From Gallaecimonas mangrovi (lineage in GTDB: Bacteria; Pseudomonadota; Gammaproteobacteria; Enterobacterales; Gallaecimonadaceae), in contig NZ_CP031416.1 of assembly GCF_003367375.1 (NCBI RefSeq), forward strand, positions 1,681,501-1,745,500: a DNA stretch of 64,000 bases, written 5' to 3'. A program made the translations under genes and the position numbers. Numbering within the stretch: position 1 is the first letter of the stretch; each line of letters begins with the position of its first letter. Of this stretch, positions 16,318-24,167 are shown one piece after another. A model generated the notes under the pieces. It had not been told where the DNA came from. It ran no database searches and saw only the letters and a program-made list of their open reading frames with translations.

Positions 16318-18459
16318 TTAGTCAACTAAGCCTCGGCGTTTTAGCAGCGCATCAACGGTGGGCTTGGCGCCCCTGAAGTTAATGTATTGCTGCATCGGGT
16401 CAATGCTGTTGCCTTTCGACAAAATGGCCTCGCGGAATTTGTCGCCGTTTTCACGGGTTAAACCGCCGTTTTCTTTCATATAAGCAAAGGCATCGGCCGC
16501 AAACACTTCGGTCCAAAGGTAAGCGTAGTAACCGGCAGAGTAACCACCGGCAAAGGTGTGGCTAAAGTAAGGGCTCTTGTAGCGCGGTGGGACTACGGCC
16601 ATTTTTACACCATGTTTTTCAAGCGCTTTATCTTCAAACGCCATGACATCACCGGTATCGGTGCCGGCTTTAAAGCTGTGCCATTCCATATCCAGCAGCG
16701 CAGCTTCCACGTATTCGAGGCTGTCAAAACCCTGGTTAAATTTACGGGATGCCAAGAGCTTTTGCAGCAGTTCAGCCGGGATAGCTTCGCCGGTTTGATA
16801 ATGCTTGGCGTAGTTGGCCAACACTTTCGGGTTGATGGCCCAGTCTTCTTCAAATTGCGAAGGAAACTCCACAAAATCGCGCGGCACACTGGTACCGGCA
16901 AGGCTTGGGTATTTCACCTTTGAAAACAGGCCGTGCAGGGCATGACCAAACTCGTGGAACATGGTACTGGTTTCATCAAAGGTCAGCAGCGCCGGTTGGC
17001 CCGCGGCAGGTTTGGGAATGTTCAGCACATTCACGATAACCGGCTTCTGGCCCAGCAGGGTGCTTTGGCTCACCATGGCGTTCATCCAGGCTCCGCCACG
17101 CTTACCGTCACGGGCAAAGTAATCGGCATAGAAAAAGCCAATGGAGCTGCCGTCGTGGTCGAACACTTCAAAAGTACGCACATCCGGGTGATAAACCGGT
17201 AAGTCGTGGCGCTCTTTGAGGGTTATACCAAACAGGTTTTGCATGGTAAAGAACAAGCCGTTTTGCATGACGTTGTTAAGCTCAAAGTAGGGCTTAACCT
17301 GGCTTTGGTCTAAATCGTACTTGCTGGTACGGACTTTTTCGGCGTAATAGGTCCAGTCCCAGGGTTGCAGTTCAAAGTCGCCACCCGCCGCTTTGATTTC
17401 AGCCTGAATTTGGCTGGCCTCTTGCTTGGTTTTGGCAACAATTTTGGGTGCCAGGTCGTCCAGCATCTTGAATGCTGCCGCTGGCGTTTTCGCCATTTGG
17501 TTATCCAGAACGTAATCAGCCCAGGTGTCAAAACCCATTAGCTTCGCTTTCTCGGCGCGCAACTCGGTAAGGAGTTTTACTACCGGGCCGTTTAAATCAA
17601 GGGCGCGGCCGGTTGAGGCTTTCCATATTTTTTCACGCAGCGCTCTGTTGTCCAGGCTGGTCATAATGGGCTGGCGGCTGGTGTTCACCAGGTTGATAAG
17701 GTATTTGCCGTCCATGCCCGCGTCTTTGGCCGCTGCGGCCAGGCCTGCAATGTCAGCGTCAGAAAGGCCGGCAAGCTCGGATTTGTCATCTACAACGATG
17801 GCTGCGTCTTTGGTGGCTTTGAGAACATTTTGCGCAAAGTCGTTGGTTAACTTCGCCATTTCACCGTTAAGTTCACGTACCTTGGCTTTTTGCGTGTCAT
17901 CCAGTTTGGCGCCTGCGCGAACAAAACGCTTGTAGTAAACCTCTACTAGGCGTTTGTCTTCACCTTGCAGGCTGTCGCGGTTGTTGTACACGGTTTCAAC
18001 CCGCGCAAACAGTTTGGGGTTTAGGTTGATGTTATCGCTGTGCGCCGACAGCTTAGGGGCCATTTGTGACTGAATAGCCCGAATTTTCTCATTAGAAATG
18101 GTGCCGGTGAGGTTAAAAAAGGTGCTGGCGGTGCGGCTCAGTATGGCGCCGCTTTTTTCCATGGCGACGATGGTGTTGTCGAAAGTGGCCGCTTCAGTGT
18201 TGTTGGCAATGGCGTTGATCTCGGCCAACTGCTCTTGCATGCCTTTTTCAAAGGCGGGCACGTAGTCATCTAGGCTTATCTTGTCGAATTCTGGTGCCTG
18301 ATACTGCAGCGTTGAGGTCGTGAACAGCGGGTTGCTGCTTTGCGCGCTAGCGGTTTGCTCAGCTTTGGGCGCGGCGCCGTTTTTTTCGCTGTTTTGGTCA
18401 GAGCAGGCGCCGGTGGCGAGGGTGGCGGCAATGGTCAGTGCCAGTAGGGTCTTTTGCAT
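16318..18459 (-). CDS. M3-family metallopeptidase, lipoprotein (Dcp-like), copy 2
   Basis: 713 residues, closely similar along the whole length to the gene at 12882: lipoprotein signal with lipobox LATGAC, zinc motif FHEFGHALHGLFS, C-terminal GYYAYLWTEVFAADAF and identical LLKRRGLV ending. The start at 18459 has GGGAA 8 bases upstream; the longer ORF upstream to 18564 lacks a site and would bury the signal peptide. The two peptidases flank dcyD and probably arose by duplication, with divergence in the N-terminal half. Expected role: degradation of small peptides in the periplasm or outer envelope. Confidence 0.9.
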   Translation of the reverse strand: MQKTLLALTIAATLATGACSDQNSEKNGAAPKAEQTASAQSSNPLFTTSTLQYQAPEFDKISLDDYVPAFEKGMQEQLAEINAIANNTEAATFDNTIVAMEKSGAILSRTASTFFNLTGTISNEKIRAIQSQMAPKLSAHSDNINLNPKLFARVETVYNNRDSLQGEDKRLVEVYYKRFVRAGAKLDDTQKAKVRELNGEMAKLTNDFAQNVLKATKDAAIVVDDKSELAGLSDADIAGLAAAAKDAGMDGKYLINLVNTSRQPIMTSLDNRALREKIWKASTGRALDLNGPVVKLLTELRAEKAKLMGFDTWADYVLDNQMAKTPAAAFKMLDDLAPKIVAKTKQEASQIQAEIKAAGGDFELQPWDWTYYAEKVRTSKYDLDQSQVKPYFELNNVMQNGLFFTMQNLFGITLKERHDLPVYHPDVRTFEVFDHDGSSIGFFYADYFARDGKRGGAWMNAMVSQSTLLGQKPVIVNVLNIPKPAAGQPALLTFDETSTMFHEFGHALHGLFSKVKYPSLAGTSVPRDFVEFPSQFEEDWAINPKVLANYAKHYQTGEAIPAELLQKLLASRKFNQGFDSLEYVEAALLDMEWHSFKAGTDTGDVMAFEDKALEKHGVKMAVVPPRYKSPYFSHTFAGGYSAGYYAYLWTEVFAADAFAYMKENGGLTRENGDKFREAILSKGNSIDPMQQYINFRGAKPTVDALLKRRGLVD

Positions 18460-18749
18460 AGTGTGTTTCCCGGTCAGTGGCATTACCCCGAAATATCCAT
18501 GAGGCAATGTTAAATTAATGGTTATTTTTTGTTGTCGCTGACCATACCAGTGCAGTGGCGGCAAAACACGGCAGCTTGACCGCGTAAAGTCACCTTTCGG
18601 CTGCTTTTTAAAGGCCGGTTGTTTGTTGGTTCAGTAAAAGCGGGAGTAGGGCAAGGTTTGCCGAAATGTTATTAAGTCTATTTCTTAGTTTTTGTTTTTA
18701 ACATTTGCGGGCGGTGCGGATTGTTGCTCAACCACTAAGTTAAGGTGAT

Positions 18750-18763
18750 ATGACCTGCATCAA
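18750..18763 (+). promoter_or_regulatory. FNR-like site 1
   Basis: ATGAC-CTGC-ATCAA, close to the FNR consensus TTGAT-N4-ATCAA. The centre at 18756.5 lies about 41.5 bases before the expected start if TATCTT at 18786-18791 is the -10 element, which is the classic activating geometry. Confidence 0.5.
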
Positions 18764-18797
18764 AAAGCACGATCGAGCTATCACCTATCTTGAGTGC

Positions 18798-18924
18798 AAG
18801 ATAAGTCGGCGCTGTTATCGGTTGCTTATTTATCTGTGCGGCCTTGGCCGTTCGACATGTTGAATCTCTGTTTATTTAGATGGACTCGTTCTTCTAGGCC
18901 CGGCATTAGCCGGGCTTTTTTTTG
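18798..18924 (+). ncRNA. Candidate FNR-activated small RNA
   Basis: A predicted transcript of about 125 bases runs from a start inferred from FNR site 1 and the -10 TATCTT to a strong terminator (GCCCGGC, loop ATTA, GCCGGGC, then eight T). I see no convincing coding potential: the only ATG with an open frame runs through the terminator and lacks a ribosome site. The architecture is like E. coli FnrS (FNR-induced, about 120 bases) but I see no sequence similarity to it. The 5' end is an estimate. An alternative is that the hairpin terminates some unseen leader transcript. Confidence 0.45.
18898..18924 (+). terminator. Strong orphan intrinsic terminator
   Basis: GCCCGGC ATTA GCCGGGC followed by eight T. 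No annotated gene precedes it on this strand; the nearest gene upstream is divergent and starts at 18459. Confidence 0.82.
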
Positions 18925-18930
18925 ACCAAT

Positions 18931-18944
18931 ATGACCTGAGTCAA
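18931..18944 (+). promoter_or_regulatory. FNR-like site 2, upstream of three small ORFs
   Basis: ATGAC-CTGA-GTCAA, in nearly the same context as site 1 (ATATGACCTG shared by both). It lies 60 bases ahead of the first small ORF. A possible -10 (TACTAC at 18964) would place it near -38. Confidence 0.45.
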
Positions 18945-19003
18945 AGTGGGGCTTTATAGCCTCTACTACGCTGAACAGGAGAGCTGGAAACAAGGACACT
19001 GTT

Positions 19004-19177
19004 ATGGCCCTGCATATGAAATCGGCAATTGATGTTCAGCGCTGGTCGCACCATGAACCTTTTTCGCTGTTGTTTTACGCCTATCACGACCGCCACCCAA
19101 ACTACCTGCGATGTGCTGGTAAACATCACCGAACCATAAAGACAGCTCGGGTGGCTAAGGTGTTGCAGTCGGCTTAA
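19004..19177 (+). CDS. Small hypothetical protein (57 aa), first of three
   Basis: ATG at 19004 with AAGGAC about 8 bases upstream; 57 residues, basic and His-rich (WSHHEPFSLLFYAYHDRHPNYLR, GKHHRTIKTAR). No signal peptide or membrane segment, and not recognised. It starts the plus-strand row of three small ORFs, each with a ribosome site, behind FNR-like site 2 and ahead of the terminator at 19611. The row suggests a small operon possibly induced without oxygen. Coding status rests on the ribosome sites and ordering. Confidence 0.4.
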   Translation: MALHMKSAIDVQRWSHHEPFSLLFYAYHDRHPNYLRCAGKHHRTIKTARVAKVLQSA

Positions 19178-19203
19178 TAGCAAAAGGCGCAAGGAGGGTG
19201 GCA

Positions 19204-19407
19204 ATGAAACTACAGGTGCAGTACCCAGAGTTCAGGGAGTCTATTTGTAACTTGCAACGAGATAATCCCCGCTTTGACTATTGGTTATCTGAACGCCAAT
19301 GCCGCTTTCGTTGTTCTTCTGCCAGCCCTTCACTAAAACTATTAATGGAAAACACCTTAGGTTTTAAGCGCAGCAACGACTGCGCTTGGCTTAAAGATCA
19401 TATTTGA
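19204..19407 (+). CDS. Small hypothetical protein (67 aa), second of three
   Basis: The start at 19204 is fixed by an excellent AGGAGG at 19192-19197 with 6-base spacing; the GTG at 19198 overlaps that site and is unlikely. 67 residues with three cysteines (ICNLQRDNPRF, QCRFRCSS, NDCAWLKDHI) and no membrane segment. It lies 26 bases after the first small ORF and 14 bases before the third, so co-transcription is likely. Family not recognised. Confidence 0.6.
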   Translation: MKLQVQYPEFRESICNLQRDNPRFDYWLSERQCRFRCSSASPSLKLLMENTLGFKRSNDCAWLKDHI

Positions 19408-19421
19408 CGCTAGGAGGAGTT

Positions 19422-19568
19422 ATGGACTTTCTGGCCTCACTGCAACACAGTCTGTTGTCCCTGTGGTGGCTTTGGCTAGTGATCGCTCTATTTGTGGTTG
19501 TTGCCATGTTTATCGACACCTTACCCCTAGAGAATGACAACGAAAATCACCATCATCACAGCGGATAA
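19422..19568 (+). CDS. Small single-pass membrane protein (48 aa), third of three
   Basis: ATG at 19422 preceded by GGAGGAG. 48 residues: a short amphipathic start (MDFLASLQHSLLSLWW), one hydrophobic helix (LWLVIALFVVVAMFIDTL, about 18-35), then an acidic tail ending in ENHHHHSG, where the histidine cluster could bind metal. It resembles in design the tiny accessory subunits of respiratory oxidases, but I cannot assign it to CydX, CcoQ or any known family. It is followed by the terminator at 19611. Confidence 0.6.
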   Translation: MDFLASLQHSLLSLWWLWLVIALFVVVAMFIDTLPLENDNENHHHHSG

Positions 19569-19610
19569 AGGCGGCGTGTTCTGGTAAAAGCAGGCTACAT
19601 TCGCTGACTA

Positions 19611-19635
19611 AAAAGGGCGCCGCAGCGCCCTTTTT
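19611..19635. terminator. Bidirectional intrinsic terminator
   Basis: AAAAGGGCGC, loop CGCA, GCGCCCTTTTT between the small-ORF row and the opposing cheV gene. Confidence 0.85.
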
Positions 19636-19659
19636 AATACCCATTGTGAGCTAAGCGGC

Positions 19660-20592
19660 TTATTGGGTGATTTTTCGGCTTTCTACGCCAGGGGTTACAT
19701 CGCCTTTTTCGACGTGTTCGGCGCCCCTTAGCATGCCGTGGATCAGCTCGGCGGCGTCAAACTTGGTTAAGGCCTCATTGGCGCCGACTTGGTGCGCTCT
19801 ATCAACGCTAATTTCGCTGGACAATGAGGTGTGCAAAATGATGTAACAGCCTTTGATTTTGCTGTTATCCCGCACCTCAAAGGTCAGCTCGTAACCGTCC
19901 AGGCCTGGCATTTCAATATCGCTGACCAGAATGTTGTAGGGCTGGCCTTCTTCGGCAGCCTTTTTCATCATCTCCAGAGCATCAGCGCCGTCGGTACAAA
20001 AATCGAACGGGATCTCGATAAAGTTGAGGGCGTCAGATAACTGCTTACGGGCCACATGGGAGTCGTCTACAAACAAAATGCGCTGTTGGCGCAGCTGGCG
20101 CTGATCACTGGCGCTGATTTGAGCAAACAGGTGTTCATCTACCGGCGGGAAAATGTGCGACAGCAACATCTCGATGTCCAGCAGCTGCACCATTTTGCCG
20201 TCAAAATGGGTTACCCCCGACACAAAAATATTGCGCCCGGCAGAGCGTGGGGCTGGGGATATATTGCGCCAGTCACTTTCCATGATCCGGTCAACTTTAC
20301 GCACCATAAAACCGACGATTTGCCGCTGGCAATCGGTGATGATAATAAAGCAATGCTTCATCTCTTCCGGCTGGATGGGCCGATAACCAACGGCGGCGGC
20401 CATGTCGATAACCGGGATCGGGTTGCCACGAATAGGGGCTGAGCCCAGCACCGTATGGTGCGACTTTGGCAACATGGTCAGGGGCTGATAAGGCACAATT
20501 TCCCTGACTTTCAATGTACCCAGCGCAAAGGTTTGGCGCTCGGTCAGGTTGAAAAGCAGGAGGCCCTGAGATTTTTGACTGCTGTTTCTCAT
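19660..20592 (-). CDS. cheV: Chemotaxis coupling/response protein CheV
   Basis: 310 residues: an N-terminal CheW-like coupling domain (about 10-155; TFALGTLKVREIVPY, GNPIPVIDM, MVQLLDIEMLL) fused to a response-regulator receiver domain (about 172-295; ILFVDDSHVARKQL, phospho-acceptor region ILVSDIEMPGLDGYE, then LHTSLSSE). It links chemoreceptors to CheA at the cytoplasmic arrays and may tune adaptation. The start at 20592 (ATG) was preferred to a TTG at 20610. It is transcribed alone. Together with the two PAS receptors it shows an active chemotaxis system; cheA and the other genes are outside the window. Confidence 0.92.
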   Translation of the reverse strand: MRNSSQKSQGLLLFNLTERQTFALGTLKVREIVPYQPLTMLPKSHHTVLGSAPIRGNPIPVIDMAAAVGYRPIQPEEMKHCFIIITDCQRQIVGFMVRKVDRIMESDWRNISPAPRSAGRNIFVSGVTHFDGKMVQLLDIEMLLSHIFPPVDEHLFAQISASDQRQLRQQRILFVDDSHVARKQLSDALNFIEIPFDFCTDGADALEMMKKAAEEGQPYNILVSDIEMPGLDGYELTFEVRDNSKIKGCYIILHTSLSSEISVDRAHQVGANEALTKFDAAELIHGMLRGAEHVEKGDVTPGVESRKITQ

Positions 20593-20681
20593 GGTTTTGC
20601 CTGTAGTCAATTAAAAGGCTATTGCCCGTATCAGAGCATTATACCTCGGGTTATTTCTCATTAAGACGACCAAATTGTTGT

Positions 20682-20715
20682 AAAAAAAAACTGGCCGCCT
20701 TTTTATTGGCTGCCA
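20682..20715 (-). terminator. Probable terminator of the spermidine-synthase-like operon
   Basis: On the minus strand TGGCAGCC pairs with GGCGGCCA (one mismatch) across an A-rich loop and is followed by nine T, about 45 bases after the stop at 20759. Confidence 0.6.
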
Positions 20716-20758
20716 AGCCTTGTTGGGCTGTTTTTCCAACATACTCATTACGTTAGCT

Positions 20759-21637
20759 TTATTCTTTATTTAACAAGTTAACGGGTGCGTATTGGTCGGT
20801 TAGCACTCTGGCCGACGTGTCCCAGTCAATGGCGGTGGACAGTTTGTCCGGATACTGCGCTATGGGCACGGCGAAGGCTTTTAGCTCGGGCGTCAACGAC
20901 GCGGCATTTTCGTTAAGGGTTTGCGCGCTCGGCAGCGGAGCTTTGGCCGCGATAATGACCCGGTTTAAGGTGCCTTTCATTTTAAAATTGAAAAAGGGCC
21001 CAAATACCTTGCGGTAGGTTGTGGACTCATGGTCGTACAACTTGCTGGTAGAGAAAGTGTTGGCCACCAACACGCCCTGGTCGCTTAATAAGCCTTTGCT
21101 TTCCTCTAAGAACTCTTCGGTCATGAGGTGCTCGGGGATGTAGTCGCCATTAAAGGCATCGAGGATCACCAAATCGTATTGCTGATGAGATAGTGCCGCT
21201 CTTTTAATAAAGACCCTGGCATCGCTGATGGTGACCTGCATCTTGGCCGACTCTTTAAAACCAAAATAGGCTTTAGCCACTTTTTCAACGGCCGGATCTA
21301 TTTCTACCACGTCAATTTGTGAATCAGGGTAAAGTTCGTGCAGCACTGTTGGCACCGAACCGCCCCCCAGGCCGACCATTAAAATGCGTTGTGGTTTTGG
21401 GTTCACTAACAGGCCAGCAAGTACCATGCGCACATAAGGGAACACCAGCTTTTCGCTGCCATCAAGGTACTGGCAGGTTTGGTTTTGGTCGCCCCTTATG
21501 GCGGCAAAAACCAGGCAGCGACGGCCGTCTTTTTCAACCACCGACAAGTTTTGGTACAAGGACCTTTCCTGATGCACCGTTTTTGCTGTGCTGTTGGCGG
21601 CAAATACCGACAGTAGCAGCCCCATCAATCGCATCAT
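20759..21637 (-). CDS. Spermidine synthase-like methyltransferase-fold protein
   Basis: 292 residues. The Rossmann core VLMVGLGGGSVPTVL-type motif (ILMVGLGGGSVP), DVVEIDPAVEKVAKAYF and DLVILDAFNGDYIPEHLMT matches the spermidine synthase fold. The substrate-binding His/Asp-Glu/Tyr positions of true aminopropyltransferases are not evident: the usual acidic-E-x-x-YHE stretch reads EKLVFPYVRM. The start at 21637 overlaps the stop of the upstream membrane protein gene (ATGA), implying translational coupling. The N-terminus (MMRLMGLLLSVFAANSTA) looks like a signal or anchor. Together the two genes resemble a split version of the fused membrane/spermidine-synthase-like proteins. Substrate unknown. 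Confidence 0.75.
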   Translation of the reverse strand: MMRLMGLLLSVFAANSTAKTVHQERSLYQNLSVVEKDGRRCLVFAAIRGDQNQTCQYLDGSEKLVFPYVRMVLAGLLVNPKPQRILMVGLGGGSVPTVLHELYPDSQIDVVEIDPAVEKVAKAYFGFKESAKMQVTISDARVFIKRAALSHQQYDLVILDAFNGDYIPEHLMTEEFLEESKGLLSDQGVLVANTFSTSKLYDHESTTYRKVFGPFFNFKMKGTLNRVIIAAKAPLPSAQTLNENAASLTPELKAFAVPIAQYPDKLSTAIDWDTSARVLTDQYAPVNLLNKE

Positions 21638-22284
21638 AGACACCGTTCTTTCATCCCGTAATGACCTAAAAAAGCGACCAAGGCGCCGGTAAACATCAGT
21701 GCTATCAGCGCCAACATAATGGTATTTACCTCGAGCCACAGCACCAGATAAAAGGATGTGGCAAGGGTGCCAAGGGCACTTCCCAAGGTAGAGATAAAAT
21801 ATAAAAAACCTGCCACTTGGCCACTGTGCTGCTGGTGTTTGACCAACAGCCGTACCGAGTAGGGCGCTATCATGCCCATCACCAAGGTGGGGAGAAAAAA
21901 CAGCACTGATGCGGCCAGTAAAGAACCATAGCGGGGGTCGGTGACATGTTTAAACACCATCGCCATGGCATTTTCCCCGAGTAACACAATCGGCATCAGC
22001 GCCACGGCGGCAAGTGCATAAAAAAGCCCATAGCGAGCCAGGTTCGGGGTGCGTAGTGACAACCGGCCACCAATCAAATAACCCAACGACAGTGCCACCA
22101 TGAAAATGGTGATGACCGAGCCCCACACATAAATGCTTGAGCCAAAGTAAGGGGCCAGTATCCGTCCGCCCAGTAATTCCACCGACATAATGGCAAAGCC
22201 GCTGGTAAAGGCGAGGGCAAAGACCAAGTAGGTTAGGCTGTTTTGATGTTGCATTGCCGAAGCTGGCTGCCTTGCCATATCCAT
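21634..22284 (-). CDS. Membrane partner of the spermidine synthase-like protein
   Basis: 216 residues with about seven hydrophobic segments; SVELLGGRILAPYFGSSIYVWGSVI is the hallmark of the membrane half of fused MFS/spermidine-synthase-like proteins. GYLIGGRLS, GMIAPYSVRLLV and the short last loop before ERCL agree with that family. The start at 22284 follows AAGGAGGGGGAG. It overlaps the downstream gene by four bases. The pair likely forms one membrane-associated complex; in fused homologs the function is still poorly defined. Confidence 0.75.
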   Translation of the reverse strand: MDMARQPASAMQHQNSLTYLVFALAFTSGFAIMSVELLGGRILAPYFGSSIYVWGSVITIFMVALSLGYLIGGRLSLRTPNLARYGLFYALAAVALMPIVLLGENAMAMVFKHVTDPRYGSLLAASVLFFLPTLVMGMIAPYSVRLLVKHQQHSGQVAGFLYFISTLGSALGTLATSFYLVLWLEVNTIMLALIALMFTGALVAFLGHYGMKERCL

Positions 22285-22616
22285 AAACTCCCCCTCCTTA
22301 AGGCATAACGCCATCTTGAGATAATGGCACCAAAGCCGCAATAGCTTAAAAAGCCGTCGCTTTTCTATTCATCCTGGCTAAACCACGTACTGTCGTGTCG
22401 CGCAAACCATGAAGGTGCTGAGTTGCTTTGGGCGTGCGCTATCGCACCATTTTCCCCTTTAACACCGCCAGTGATTTGTACAGAGCCATAAACCTGCACT
22501 TTTTTCAGGGTTGAAATTTTTTATTTAATAATGAGAATGATTTTCATTATATAAAATGGTGTTTCGCACAGGTGCTCTGTCAGCCCTGTTTTTTCAACCT
22601 AACCAGAAGGCTCATC
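22285..22616. other. Intergenic control region of the siderophore operon
   Basis: This 332-base gap separates divergently transcribed genes. It holds the Fur box at 22528 and an AT-rich stretch likely to contain the siderophore promoter. No ORF or RNA could be supported in the remainder. Confidence 0.6.
22528..22550 (+). promoter_or_regulatory. Fur box
   Basis: ATAATGAGAATGATTTTCATTAT closely matches the 19-bp Fur consensus of alternating GATAAT hexamers. It is 67 bases upstream of the decarboxylase start, so iron should repress the siderophore operon. (Listed bases: ATAATGAGAATG, then ATTTTCATTAT.). Confidence 0.88.
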
Positions 22617-24167
22617 ATGGACAACGCGCAGCCTAATTCCTTAGTAAAAGCCGGTGGTTTATCGTCAGATCCCACGGCATTTCTTTTTAACGACCAACAG
22701 CTTGGCCTATATCGGCAACACCTCGAAAAAGGTTTGGCACTGGTAGAAAAGCGCTTAACCGCCACCGCTAAGCCCTTTAGTGGCAAAACCCCTAGGGCGC
22801 TTGCCAAGGCATTTTCCAAGCTCGATTTAAATACCCCCCTTAGCGATGTCAACGCCGCACTGACTGAGCTTGAACAGCTCTATTTAGATGACGCGGTGTA
22901 TTTTCATCACCGCCATTATGTTGCCCATCTCAATTGCCCGGTGGTAGTGCCGTCACTGCTGGCAGAGCTGATTTTGTCGGCGCTTAATACCTCGGTAGAT
23001 ACCTGGGACCAAAGCGGTGGCGCCACCTTCATTGAGCAAAGCCTGGTGGACTGGACGGCAAAGCGTATTGGTTTTGACCAGGACGCCGACGGCATTTTTA
23101 CCAGCGGTGGCACCCAGTCGAACCTGATGGCAATGCTGCTGGCGCGGGACAACGCCTGCCAGCAATATTTTGGCCACAACGTACGCGAGCATGGCCTGCC
23201 GCCAGAGGCCAAGCGCTTACAAATTTTTTGCTCAGAGCTAAGTCACTTTTCCATCCAAAAAGCAGCAGCGCTACTGGGGCTGGGTTATGACGCTGTGGTC
23301 GCCGTGCCTTGCGATCGGCACTTTGCCATGGATATCGCGGCCCTAAACACAGCGCTGGAGGCGGCAAAAGCCGCTGGCAAGCTGCCCATGGCCGTGGTGG
23401 CAACGGCTGGTACCACCGACTTTGGCAGTATCGACCCCATTGCCAAAGTGGCCAAAGTGGCCAAAGAGGTGGGCGCCTGGTGCCATGTCGACGCCGCGTA
23501 CGGTTGCGGCCTGCTGGTGTCTTCAAAGCAGCGCTGGCGCCTTAGCGGCATTGAATTGGCTGACTCGGTGACTGTCGACTACCACAAGGCCTTTTTCCAG
23601 CCGGTCAGTTGCAGCGCGCTGTTGGTTAAAAACAAAGCCCATTTAAGTGTGGTGACCTGGCATGCCGACTACCTCAACCCCCTAAGCCAGCGCCAGGAAG
23701 GCACACCCAATCTGGTGGATAAAAGCCTGCAAACCACCCGCCGCTTTGACGCCTTAAAGCTGTGGCTGACCCTGCGCATTATGGGGGCGGACGCTATTGG
23801 CCAAGGCTTTGAAGCGGCCATGCTGTTAGCGCGCCGCACTTATCTTTTGTTGCTGTCCGAACCCGACATCGAGGTGCTGCACCAGCCGCAATTAAGCGCT
23901 GTGGTGTTTCGTTTTCGCCCGGCAGGGCTGGTTGGCGACTGGGATCGGCTTAACAAGGCTATTCGCCAAGCCGTGATGGCGTCAGGCCAGGCCATGATCG
24001 CCGCCACCCAGGTAAAGGGCCGCCAATACCTCAAATTCACCCTACTCAACCCCGCCACCACCATCAGTGACATGCAAGGGGTGGTGGAAATGATTAAACA
24101 GCAAGGCCAGCGGCTGCTGGCGCAATTTAGCGAACACCATAATCTGGAGGAGGTGGCCCATGGCTAA
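22617..24167 (+). CDS. bibA: PLP-dependent decarboxylase, siderophore diamine-forming (lysine decarboxylase, BibA/DesA-like)
   Basis: 516-residue group II PLP decarboxylase. HVDAAYG (around 289-295) carries the aspartate that contacts the pyridinium, and DYHKAFFQ (PLP lysine around 324) is diagnostic. TSGGTQSNLMAML is the cofactor phosphate loop. Within a hydroxamate operon it should make cadaverine from lysine (or another diamine) as in DesA and BibA; 2,4-diaminobutyrate decarboxylases are close relatives. Start at 22617 chosen for the GAAGG site rather than the upstream start at 22572. First gene of four overlapping genes under a Fur box. Confidence 0.85.
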   Translation: MDNAQPNSLVKAGGLSSDPTAFLFNDQQLGLYRQHLEKGLALVEKRLTATAKPFSGKTPRALAKAFSKLDLNTPLSDVNAALTELEQLYLDDAVYFHHRHYVAHLNCPVVVPSLLAELILSALNTSVDTWDQSGGATFIEQSLVDWTAKRIGFDQDADGIFTSGGTQSNLMAMLLARDNACQQYFGHNVREHGLPPEAKRLQIFCSELSHFSIQKAAALLGLGYDAVVAVPCDRHFAMDIAALNTALEAAKAAGKLPMAVVATAGTTDFGSIDPIAKVAKVAKEVGAWCHVDAAYGCGLLVSSKQRWRLSGIELADSVTVDYHKAFFQPVSCSALLVKNKAHLSVVTWHADYLNPLSQRQEGTPNLVDKSLQTTRRFDALKLWLTLRIMGADAIGQGFEAAMLLARRTYLLLLSEPDIEVLHQPQLSAVVFRFRPAGLVGDWDRLNKAIRQAVMASGQAMIAATQVKGRQYLKFTLLNPATTISDMQGVVEMIKQQGQRLLAQFSEHHNLEEVAHG

